DNA of 42,701 nucleotides from Methylobacterium platani. GTDB lineage: Bacteria; Pseudomonadota; Alphaproteobacteria; Rhizobiales; Beijerinckiaceae. Position numbers and translations under genes: made by a program. Below the pieces are notes generated by a model. It was not told where the DNA came from and made no database searches. It saw nothing but the letters and a program-made list of their open reading frames with translations. The stretch covers positions 1 to 42,701 of the forward strand of contig NZ_LWHQ01000049.1 of the NCBI RefSeq assembly GCF_001653715.1. Reading direction: 5' to 3'. The stretch's first letter is position 1; every line of letters begins with the position of its first letter. Positions 6,794 through 13,761 of this stretch are shown in pieces.

Positions 6794-9259
6794 TCACGCC
6801 GCATCGGTGCGGCGGCGGCCCGCGGCCAGCGCACGGTCGTTCTCGTAGTCGAGCATCAGGCGGACCCAGTCGCCGTCGGCCTCCGCCTCGGCGTGAGCCG
6901 GCGCGGGGGCAGGGGACAGGGCATGGGACTGGGCAGGGGTGTGGGACTGGGCATGGACCTGACCCTGGGCCTGGGGCCGCACCGGCATCGTCGGGCGCTG
7001 GGGAGCCGCGAGGGGCAGCTCGACCGGCCGCACCGGCGCGGGCGGCGGAACGGATTCGTCGTAGACCGGCGCCGCGGCCGGGGCCTCGACCGCGACCGGC
7101 CGGGGCGCCTCGCCGGCCAGCCCGTAGCGCAGGGCGCGGACGGGCTCGGCGAGGCCCCACCAGATGAACTGGAGCGTGCCGGTGAACAGGTCCTTGTGGC
7201 GCCGCCGCCGCAGCTGGAACCGGCGCATCGCCTCGGCGTCGCCGTACATCAGCCCGGCAAGGGCGACGTAGTCCCGGGGCCGCAGCGCCCCGAAGGCGAG
7301 GCGGCAGACCGCGTCGGTGCCGGTGCGGGTGACCGGCCCGAGCACCACCGGCAGGGCGCCGGCGGGGCGCGCCCCGGCGACGGGCTCGACCGCGAGGGTG
7401 CCCGGAACCGGGCGCTGGCCGGCGCCGGGGGCGAGGAAGGCCGCCGGCATCCGCACGGTGCAGGCCTCGGCCGAGACCCGCTCGATCGCCACGTCCACGG
7501 CCCGGCCCGCGAGGGTGAGCTGGCCGCGGCGGGCGATCGTCAACGACGGCGTGCGCTCGAGCTGGCGGCGCTCGGCGCAGACCCCGAGCGCCGCCCCGGC
7601 GGTGAGCAGGTTGAAGAAGTTCCACAGGCCGACGACCAGCATCAGGTTGGTCACGCCGGGCTCGAACAGGTAGCGCCACCCCGCCACCAGGCAGCCGACG
7701 AGCAGGAGCCCGTAGACGGCGAAGAACGGCAGCGACAGGGCCGAGAGGTGGTCGTGGTCGAGCGTCGCGCCCTTGTTGGTGACGTTGAAGGTGGGTTTGC
7801 GCGGCGACCAGATCACCGAGACGATCGCCTTCGACAGGTACAGGCCCTGGACGTACTCGTAGAGCTCGGAGACGAACGGCCAGCGGAACTTACCGTAGAC
7901 GTAGTTCTGCATCATCAGGTTGATGACGATGTAGGTCGCCGTGTAGGCGATCGACTCGTCGACGCTGGCGACGAAGATCTTCAGGTCGAAGAAGATGTGC
8001 AGGAGCGGCGCGAACATGAAGGCGAGCCGCGGGATCGGGAAGAACCAGAACGTCATGCTCGACAGGTAGGCGAGCTTCTGGATCGGCTTGAGCCCCTTCT
8101 GCAGGGCCGGGTTCTTGAGCAGCAGGATCTGGAACATGCCCTGGCACCAGCGCGAGCGCTGGCCGATGAAGTCGGCGAGCGTGTCGGGCTGGAGGCCGGC
8201 GATCAGCGGCTTGTCGACGTAGGCGCTGGTCCAGCCGCGGGAATGCAGCTCGAAGGCGGTCTCGCAATCCTCCGTGATGGTGATGCCGGCAAAGCCCCCC
8301 GCCTCGTCGAGGGCGACGCGGCGCAGGAGCGCCGCCGAGCCGCAGAAGAACGAGCCGTTCCACTTGTCGAGCCCGGCCTGGGTCACCGCGTAGAACATCT
8401 CGTTCTCCGACGGCATCCGCTCGAAGGTCTTGAGGTTGCGCTCGATCGGGTCGGGATTCAGGAAGGCGTGCGGGGTCTGGACCAGGAAGAGCTTGGGATC
8501 CTCGGCGAAGTACCCGACGGTCTCGGCGAGCAGCGAGCGGAACGGCACGTGGTCGGCGTCGAGCACCAGGACGAGGTCGCCGCTCGCGGAGGCCAGCCCG
8601 TTGTTGAGGTTGCCGGCCTTGGCGTGCTCGTTGCGGGCCCGGGTCAGGTAGCGGGCGCCGAGCTCGGCGCAGAGCGCCTGCAAGTCCACCCGCCGCGCCT
8701 TGGCGGCGGCGGCCTTCTCGGGATTGGCGTCGGCGCATTTCTGGTCGGTGCCGCCGTCGTCGAGGAGCCAGACCGTCAGCTTCTCGGGCGGGTAGTTCAT
8801 CTGGCGCGCGGCGGCGAGCGTCATCGCCAGGATCGCCGCGTCCTCGTTGTAGCTCGGCACGAAGACGTCGACGGCGGGCAGTTCGGCGGCGGGCGCGGAC
8901 GGGGGCGGGCGGCGGCGCAGCGGCTCGGCGTTGATGATCAGGCTGACGAACAGAATGAAGACGCAGTAGAGCTCGCAGAGCAGCAGCAGCAGGCCGAAGC
9001 CGAAGCTGACCGGGTCACCCGGCGAGGGCAGGGTGTCGGTCACCCGCCACAGGATGTAGCGCAGCACCACCAGGCTGCCCATCGCCAGGAAGACGAAGCG
9101 CGCCCGCGGCCCGTCGAACAGGAGCCAGAGCCCCGTCATCGCCGCCATGGCGGCGAGGCTCATCGCGAGCTGGTTCTGGGTGCCGACGGGCTGGCTCAGC
9201 AGAAGGAGGCCGGCCGCCGTCGTCCCGATCCAGGCCAGCCATCGCAACCCACGCACCAC
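6794..9259 (-). CDS. bcsA: Cellulose synthase catalytic subunit BcsA
   Basis: An 821-residue inner-membrane GT2 enzyme that polymerises UDP-glucose and exports the glucan. N-terminal transmembrane helices occupy about residues 7-107. The catalytic set is complete: DDGGTD near 166, DADH near 233, TED near 330 and QRSRW near 368. The gating-loop motif FNVTNKG lies near 492. A C-terminal PilZ-like domain has RQLER (RxxxR) near 564, but the following DxSxxG motif reads ERVSAEA near 594. The start is taken as GTG 9259, preceded by GGAGAGG. The open frame extends to a GTG at 9475 through AT-rich, non-coding-looking DNA. It is the first gene of the bcsA-bcsB-bcsZ-TPR-bcsN operon. Confidence 0.95.
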   Translation of the reverse strand: MVRGLRWLAWIGTTAAGLLLLSQPVGTQNQLAMSLAAMAAMTGLWLLFDGPRARFVFLAMGSLVVLRYILWRVTDTLPSPGDPVSFGFGLLLLLCELYCVFILFVSLIINAEPLRRRPPPSAPAAELPAVDVFVPSYNEDAAILAMTLAAARQMNYPPEKLTVWLLDDGGTDQKCADANPEKAAAAKARRVDLQALCAELGARYLTRARNEHAKAGNLNNGLASASGDLVLVLDADHVPFRSLLAETVGYFAEDPKLFLVQTPHAFLNPDPIERNLKTFERMPSENEMFYAVTQAGLDKWNGSFFCGSAALLRRVALDEAGGFAGITITEDCETAFELHSRGWTSAYVDKPLIAGLQPDTLADFIGQRSRWCQGMFQILLLKNPALQKGLKPIQKLAYLSSMTFWFFPIPRLAFMFAPLLHIFFDLKIFVASVDESIAYTATYIVINLMMQNYVYGKFRWPFVSELYEYVQGLYLSKAIVSVIWSPRKPTFNVTNKGATLDHDHLSALSLPFFAVYGLLLVGCLVAGWRYLFEPGVTNLMLVVGLWNFFNLLTAGAALGVCAERRQLERTPSLTIARRGQLTLAGRAVDVAIERVSAEACTVRMPAAFLAPGAGQRPVPGTLAVEPVAGARPAGALPVVLGPVTRTGTDAVCRLAFGALRPRDYVALAGLMYGDAEAMRRFQLRRRRHKDLFTGTLQFIWWGLAEPVRALRYGLAGEAPRPVAVEAPAAAPVYDESVPPPAPVRPVELPLAAPQRPTMPVRPQAQGQVHAQSHTPAQSHALSPAPAPAHAEAEADGDWVRLMLDYENDRALAAGRRRTDAA

Positions 9260-9377
9260 GCCCGCCTCTCCAGCCTCACCGCCCCCTAGGCCATCGGATT
9301 GTGTCGATTTCTCGTTACGAAAACCTGATTTCGACCAGCAACTCAAGCCATCAATCCGCGAAATCACGTGCAAAAAA

Positions 9378-9400
9378 GTCGCATTTGCTCGCAAATCGAC
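9378..9400. promoter_or_regulatory. Inverted repeat upstream of bcsA (candidate operator)
   Basis: ATTTGC and GCAAAT face each other across two bases, flanked by GTCG and CGAC with one extra base on one side. The site lies in the AT-rich stretch about 120 bases before the bcsA start. GTCGATTT, part of this site on the minus strand, recurs on the plus strand at 9303-9310. No convincing -35/-10 pair was found, so the regulator and promoter remain unknown. Confidence 0.4.
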
Positions 9401-10040
9401 GTGTCTCACTTGACGCAGATCACTCCCGCCCCAGAAAAAACTGCTGAATGTTTTCCTCGAACAGTGTGCGAGCACAACAGAAAGCCGAACGATCGCGCCC
9501 GATCACAACCTTGCGTCAATCAACCTATGATTGCTCGGCCGATTCGTGCTGCATGGCCAGCATCTGCACCGCCTGTCCCTTCCGTCAACGGGATGGCAGG
9601 GGGCATCGCTTGTCCCGGCGGATCGCCGGCGTGCCTGTCCCTGCGTTCCGGCCCGGGGGGACCGCGGCGCGCGACCGGACGACGGGCGCCGCCCCGCCCG
9701 CGTCCCCGGTGCGCAGCGGGGGCGGGCGGGTGGACGACGGTCGTCGCGCCGCCGCTCACGCCGGACGATCGGGCTCTCGGCGCTTGGTCGGCTTGGGGCG
9801 CCGATCCTGCGGAGGATTCTTGATCCGGCCCACAACCTCATCCCGAGGTGCCGGCTCATCGACGAGGGACTAGGACCCGTTTGATTGCAGGGTTCGATCG
9901 ATGCGGCGCACATGCCAGCCGCACTCCGGGTCATCCCGGGGCTCGCCGGAGGCGAGAACCCGGGACGACGAGGGAGGATGTTCATCCTGTCGAGCAGGTC
10001 GAACAGGCTCCGGCGCATCGGGACGAGGTCGGACGGGCGC
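9401..10040. other. Non-coding gap between bcsA and bcsS
   Basis: Together with 9260-9400 this forms a 781-bp gene-free stretch. The part near bcsA is AT-rich and probably holds the operon promoter. From about 9590 to 9830 it is GC-rich with no credible gene: the open frames here have skewed, low-complexity products. The only clear structure is the inverted repeat at 9930-9969. Confidence 0.55.
9930..9969. terminator. Strong inverted repeat downstream of bcsS (terminator-like)
   Basis: Two arms of about 18 bases, GTCATCCCGGGGCTCGCC and its near-complement, flank GGA. The stem starts 71 bases after the bcsS stop in the direction of bcsS transcription and has no U-tract. It could end the bcsS transcript or be one of the dispersed palindromic elements common in this bacterial group. 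It suggests bcsS and bcsA are transcribed separately. Confidence 0.45.
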
Positions 10041-10850
10041 TCAGAAGTTCGCCCGCGCCTCGATGCTCGAATAATAACCGGAGCCCTGGACCCGGTCCTG
10101 GACGTAGCCGGCGGCCAGCGACATCTGCACCGGCCCGAACTTCACGCCCGAGAGATGGGCGCCGATGCGGTACTGGCGGAAGAAGTCGTCGCCGAGGAAC
10201 AAGGCCTCGGGGCCGATATAGACGCCGTCGGCGACCATGTAGCCGAGGCGGAGCCGGGAATAGTAGGCGTTGAACTTGGTCGAGTAGGAGCCGTAGGCCG
10301 ACACCATGGTGCGGTCGGTGGGGTTGGCGTAGAAATTCGCGGCGACGCGCAGGCCGAGGCCGGTGCCGACCACCGGGTTGCCGGGATCGGGGATCGAGAG
10401 CTGGTTGCTGCGGGCGTTGAAGCCGATGAAGCCGGCCAGCGCCGCGTCGCGCCAGACCCACTCGTAGCCGGCCATCACCGAGCCCTCCTCCTGGTAGCCC
10501 GTCACCCGCGAGGCGACGGCCTGGCCCGGATAGGAATAGGTGCCGGCGATCGCCTCGACCCGCACCCGCGGCCCGCTCTGGGTCGGCGGGCCGGCGAGCG
10601 GCGCCGTGACGGTGATCGAGCCGAAGGCCGAACTGTTGGAGGTGACGCTGGTGGACCCGTCGACGGCGATCGCCCAGCTGTCGTCGACCGCCTGGGCCTG
10701 CGCGCCGGTATACCAGTCGGCGCCGGTACCGGCCGCCCTCAGATCCGCGGCGCGGACGGCGCCGGTCGTGGCGAGCACGGCCAGGCTCGCGCCGCCGAGC
10801 AGGCGGAATACTCGATGCCGATTCGAGGCAATCAACGCCGCCTCCACCAT
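10041..10850 (-). CDS. bcsS: Cellulose biosynthesis protein BcsS (outer-membrane barrel-like)
   Basis: A 269-residue exported protein with an N-terminal signal (FRLLGGASLAVLATTGAVRA, then ADL). The mature part is rich in alternating aromatic and polar strands, including GSVMAGYEWVWRDAALAGFI, AYGSYSTKFNAYYSRLRLGY, DGVYIGPEALFLGDDFFRQY and RIGAHLSG. It ends in a C-terminal Phe (SIEARANF), as outer-membrane barrels do. These features match the BcsS family of alphaproteobacterial cellulose operons as I recall it. It precedes bcsA in the same orientation, separated by 781 bases with a hairpin, so it is probably a separate unit. With no BcsC in the window, a barrel protein here is of functional interest, though an export role is only inference. 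The ATG at 10850 lacks a clear ribosome binding site. Confidence 0.8.
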   Translation of the reverse strand: MVEAALIASNRHRVFRLLGGASLAVLATTGAVRAADLRAAGTGADWYTGAQAQAVDDSWAIAVDGSTSVTSNSSAFGSITVTAPLAGPPTQSGPRVRVEAIAGTYSYPGQAVASRVTGYQEEGSVMAGYEWVWRDAALAGFIGFNARSNQLSIPDPGNPVVGTGLGLRVAANFYANPTDRTMVSAYGSYSTKFNAYYSRLRLGYMVADGVYIGPEALFLGDDFFRQYRIGAHLSGVKFGPVQMSLAAGYVQDRVQGSGYYSSIEARANF

Positions 10851-10943
10851 ACGTTACCGATCGAATGTGCACCGATTTATGCGGGACGACGGTTAAGATT
10901 TGACTTTCATTCGACCTGATCGGAGCCGGTAAATTTTACCGAT
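10851..10943 (-). promoter_or_regulatory. AT-rich bcsS upstream region with palindromic operator candidate
   Basis: A perfect palindrome with seven-base arms and one central base (CGGTAAATTTTACCG, 10927-10941) lies about 77 bases before the bcsS start. TTACCGAT occurs at 10854-10861 and again at 10936-10943, and ACCGAT also near 10881. This spacing suggests a multi-site regulator-binding region. No clear sigma-70 promoter was recognised. Confidence 0.45.
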
Positions 10944-11004
10944 GCGGAAAGACATGCGCGCGGCCGGTCGCGGCGGGGCGGCGCCGGCCCGGTCTCGTGG
11001 CGCC

Positions 11005-11034
11005 GCGCCGTCGAACGGATCCGTTCGACGGCGC
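11005..11034. repeat. Perfect 30-bp palindrome
   Basis: The sequence is its own exact reverse complement over 30 bases, centred on GGATCC. It lies between the kinase-like gene and bcsS, about 93 bases past the kinase stop. It could be a protein-binding site, a transcript-ending stem or a dispersed palindromic element. Confidence 0.85.
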
Positions 11035-11086
11035 TGGCCAAGCCCGCAGGGTTTCCCCGTCCTCGCGTCGGCGCCGATGCGCCGGA

Positions 11087-11118
11087 CGCCTCGGCATCGA
11101 CGGGTCGATGCCGAGGCG
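11087..11118. terminator. Perfect inverted repeat after the sensor-kinase gene (terminator-like)
   Basis: Arms of 15 bases (CGCCTCGGCATCGAC and its exact complement) flank two G bases. The stem begins eight bases after the kinase-like gene's stop codon in its direction of transcription. No U-run follows, so intrinsic termination is uncertain, but the position fits a 3' stem. Confidence 0.5.
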
Positions 11119-11126
11119 CGAGGGTA

Positions 11127-13670
11127 TCACGCGGCCCGGCTCGCCGGCGGCGCGGCGGCGCCGAGCACGGTGGCGAGGTCCTCGGGCCGGAACGGCTTGT
11201 CGAGCTGCAGGAAGCGGCGGGCCGCCGCCGGCAGCTGCCCGTGCGGGCTCGCCAGGATCACCCGGATGCCGGGATGGCGCTCGACCACCGCGGCGGCGAG
11301 CTGGAGGCCGGTCATCACCGGCATCGCCTGGTCGGCGATCATCGCGTCGAAGGCGGCATCGTCCCCGAGGAGGTCCAGCGCGTGCTCGCCGGAGGCGGCC
11401 TGGACCACCGCGTGGCCGAGCTCGCCGAGGGCCTCGGCGACGCTCGCGCGCACCAGGCTGTCGCTCTCGACGAGCAGGATGCGCAGGGGCGCCGCCTGCG
11501 CCGGGGCCGGGCGCGCGTCGGGCGCGGGCGCCTCGGCCCGCAGCCAGACCTCGGCCAGGAACGCCTCCTCGCCGCGCCCGTCGCAGACGAGGCGCCAGCC
11601 GCCGCCGCGCTCGCGCACGAGCTGCGCCACGGTCGCGAGCGCCCGGCCATGATCCTGCGTCCGGGACTGCGACGGGAGGCGCGGGCTCGCGCCGGAAGGC
11701 CGGCGCCCGCTCGCGAACAGGACCCGCAGGGCGGGACCGTCCGGCATCCCCGGCAGCGTCGGCGCCCCGGCCGGATGCGCCGCCGCCCCGATCGCGAAGC
11801 CGTGCAGGCCGAGGTCGCGGACGTGGACGGCGAGGTTGAGCAGGACCAGTTCGAGCAGCCGCTCGCCGCACAGGGCCTTCGGCAGCCCCTCGGGGATGCG
11901 GGTGACGACGGGCGCGTCGCGCAGGACGTTCGCCTGCAGGAAGGGCAGGAAGGCCGCGACGGTGGCCGAGAGATCGGACGCGGCGAGATCCGGCGAGGCC
12001 GGATCGCCGGCGGCCGCCTCGTCGCCCCGCACCAGGCCGAGCAGGCGGCGGGTGAGCGCCGCGCCGCGCTGGGCGCCGGCGAGCGCCGCGTCGGTCAGGG
12101 CGGCCTGGCGCGGATCGAGGGCGGTCTGGCGCCGCAGCACGCCGAGATTGGCCAGCACCACCGTCAGCACGTCGTTGAAGTCGTGGACGATGCCGTCGGT
12201 GACCCGGCGCAGGACGAGGTTGCGGCGGCGCTCGTTGGCGCCCGCCGGGGTGTCGGCCGGCTCGCCCTCCCGGATGACCCGGCTGAGGGCGTGCACCCGC
12301 GGGCGGCCGGCGGCGTCGCGGCCGCGCAGGAGCCGCAGCAGCAGGCGGCGGCCGGCCTCCGGCCCGGGGCCGCTCGTGCGCAGGACGACGTCGTGCGGGC
12401 CGTCGGCCTCGAGCGCCGCCGCGAGGGTGAGGTCGAGGAGGGGGCGGTCGGCGGGCTCGAACCGGGCGGCGAGGTCGGCGAAGGTCGCGACGCGGTCGGC
12501 AGGGGCGGGGCCGCCGCCCGCGGCGCTGCCGGCCCCGTCGGGATCCGACCACACCACCTGCCGGGTCTCGGGATCGATCTCCCAGCAGGTCCAGCCCGAC
12601 ATCGCCTCGAAGGTGGTGAGCCGGCCGCGGACGCGGTCGAGGCCGCTGCCGGCCCCGGCGAGCCGGGCGTCGAGGCTCAGGGTGCGGTCGCGGACGCTGC
12701 CCGAGAGCGCCGCGATCTCGCGCACCCGCGAGGCCGGCGCCGCGCCCAGGATGTCGCCCGGGGCCTCGTCGGCGACCCGGCGCAGCCGCGCCGAGACCCG
12801 CCCGCCGAGGGCGTAGCCGAGGCCGCCGGCCCCGAGCACCAGGGCGAGGCCGAGCGCGATCAGGCGCGGGTCCGGGCCCGCCGGCCCCGCGAGCGGGATC
12901 CCGGGCGCGGCGGCGGTGACGAGCCAGCCCGGGCTGGCGAGGTCGCGGCTGCCGCGGGTGGGCGCGGCCTCGTGCGGGCGCGGGTCGTCGGCGGCCGGCA
13001 GGGGCCCGAGGAGGGCGCGCCCGTCGGCGCCGGCGACCGCGAAGCGGATCCCGTCGGCCCGGCCCGGATCGGACCCGCGCAGGCCGGACGCCAGCAGGCC
13101 GGAGCCGCCCAGGCCGCGCCGGACCCGCTCGGCGATGCCGTCGAAATAGCCGGGCGCGGCCCGGAGCACGAGGCGGTCCGACCGGCCGGGCGCCCCGAGC
13201 GCCAGCGTCATCGCGAACGGCGCCTCCTCGGGGCCGGCCGTCACCGCGACCTCGGCGCCGCGGCCGGGCGCCGGGATCCGCGGCACGATCTCCCGCGGGA
13301 CCGGCCCCGTCCCGCCGGAGGCGCGCAACGTTCCGTCCGGGGCGAGGAGCACCGCGTCGCGGTAGCGCGGGTTGAGGGCGAGCCAGTCCTGCAGCCGTGC
13401 GGCGCGCCAGGCATCGGAGATCGCGGCGTCGTCGAGGCGCAGGAGCAGGGCGGCGTTGCGGGCCTCCGCGATCGACGCGGCGAGTTCCTCGTCGAGGGCG
13501 TCGGCATAGGCCCGGGCGGCCTGGACCAGGGCCGGCCGCTCGCTCCCGGGCCCGCGCGGGGCGGTCGGCAGCGCGCCGCCGAACCAGGCCAGCCCGAAGG
13601 CCGCGGCCGCCACGCCGGCGAGCTGCGCCGCGTTCAGCACCTTGAGCGAGATCCGGACCGAGTCCAGCAT
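11127..13670 (-). CDS. Membrane hybrid sensor-kinase-like protein with receiver domain
   Basis: About 847 residues. A transmembrane helix (AAQLAGVAAAAFGLAWFGG) is followed by an extracytoplasmic sensing region of about 230 residues. A second helix (LIALGLALVLGAGGLGYALG) leads to a PAS-like stretch (ETRQVVWSDPD). The histidine-phosphotransfer helix has GIVHDFNDVLT near residue 495. The ATPase part is degenerate: the N-box reads LLNLAVHVRD, and the usual DxGxG and GTGLGL motifs are not recognisable. A C-terminal receiver domain looks intact, with acidic residues in LLVESD, phospho-acceptor Asp in IADQAMP near 780, Ser in ILAS and Lys in LDKPF. ATG 13670 is preferred over a TTG at 13733. It may influence the nearby cellulose genes, but that is inference. 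Confidence 0.8.
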   Translation of the reverse strand: MLDSVRISLKVLNAAQLAGVAAAAFGLAWFGGALPTAPRGPGSERPALVQAARAYADALDEELAASIAEARNAALLLRLDDAAISDAWRAARLQDWLALNPRYRDAVLLAPDGTLRASGGTGPVPREIVPRIPAPGRGAEVAVTAGPEEAPFAMTLALGAPGRSDRLVLRAAPGYFDGIAERVRRGLGGSGLLASGLRGSDPGRADGIRFAVAGADGRALLGPLPAADDPRPHEAAPTRGSRDLASPGWLVTAAAPGIPLAGPAGPDPRLIALGLALVLGAGGLGYALGGRVSARLRRVADEAPGDILGAAPASRVREIAALSGSVRDRTLSLDARLAGAGSGLDRVRGRLTTFEAMSGWTCWEIDPETRQVVWSDPDGAGSAAGGGPAPADRVATFADLAARFEPADRPLLDLTLAAALEADGPHDVVLRTSGPGPEAGRRLLLRLLRGRDAAGRPRVHALSRVIREGEPADTPAGANERRRNLVLRRVTDGIVHDFNDVLTVVLANLGVLRRQTALDPRQAALTDAALAGAQRGAALTRRLLGLVRGDEAAAGDPASPDLAASDLSATVAAFLPFLQANVLRDAPVVTRIPEGLPKALCGERLLELVLLNLAVHVRDLGLHGFAIGAAAHPAGAPTLPGMPDGPALRVLFASGRRPSGASPRLPSQSRTQDHGRALATVAQLVRERGGGWRLVCDGRGEEAFLAEVWLRAEAPAPDARPAPAQAAPLRILLVESDSLVRASVAEALGELGHAVVQAASGEHALDLLGDDAAFDAMIADQAMPVMTGLQLAAAVVERHPGIRVILASPHGQLPAAARRFLQLDKPFRPEDLATVLGAAAPPASRAA

Positions 13671-13761
13671 GAACGGGTTCCAAGGGCGCCACGCGCGAGC
13701 GCCGGCCCGGAAGGCGGCTCCCACGTCGTGCAACCAGGGCAGGAATCCGCTTAAGGCCCGG

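Noticed and set aside
3934..7167. Very long plus-strand open frame of 1077 codons over the cellulose genes
   Set aside because: It runs antisense to clear bcsB and bcsZ frames. Its product is Arg/Gly/Ala-rich with no domain, as expected for the opposite strand of GC-rich coding DNA.
9260..9475. Extension of bcsA to a GTG at 9475
   Set aside because: The extra 72 residues come from AT-rich DNA with no bcsA-like sequence, while GTG 9259 has a good ribosome binding site.
9503..10018. Minus-strand frame of 171 codons between bcsA and bcsS
   Set aside because: Its start covers the palindromic element at 9930-9969, and the rest is Arg/Pro-rich with no recognisable domain.
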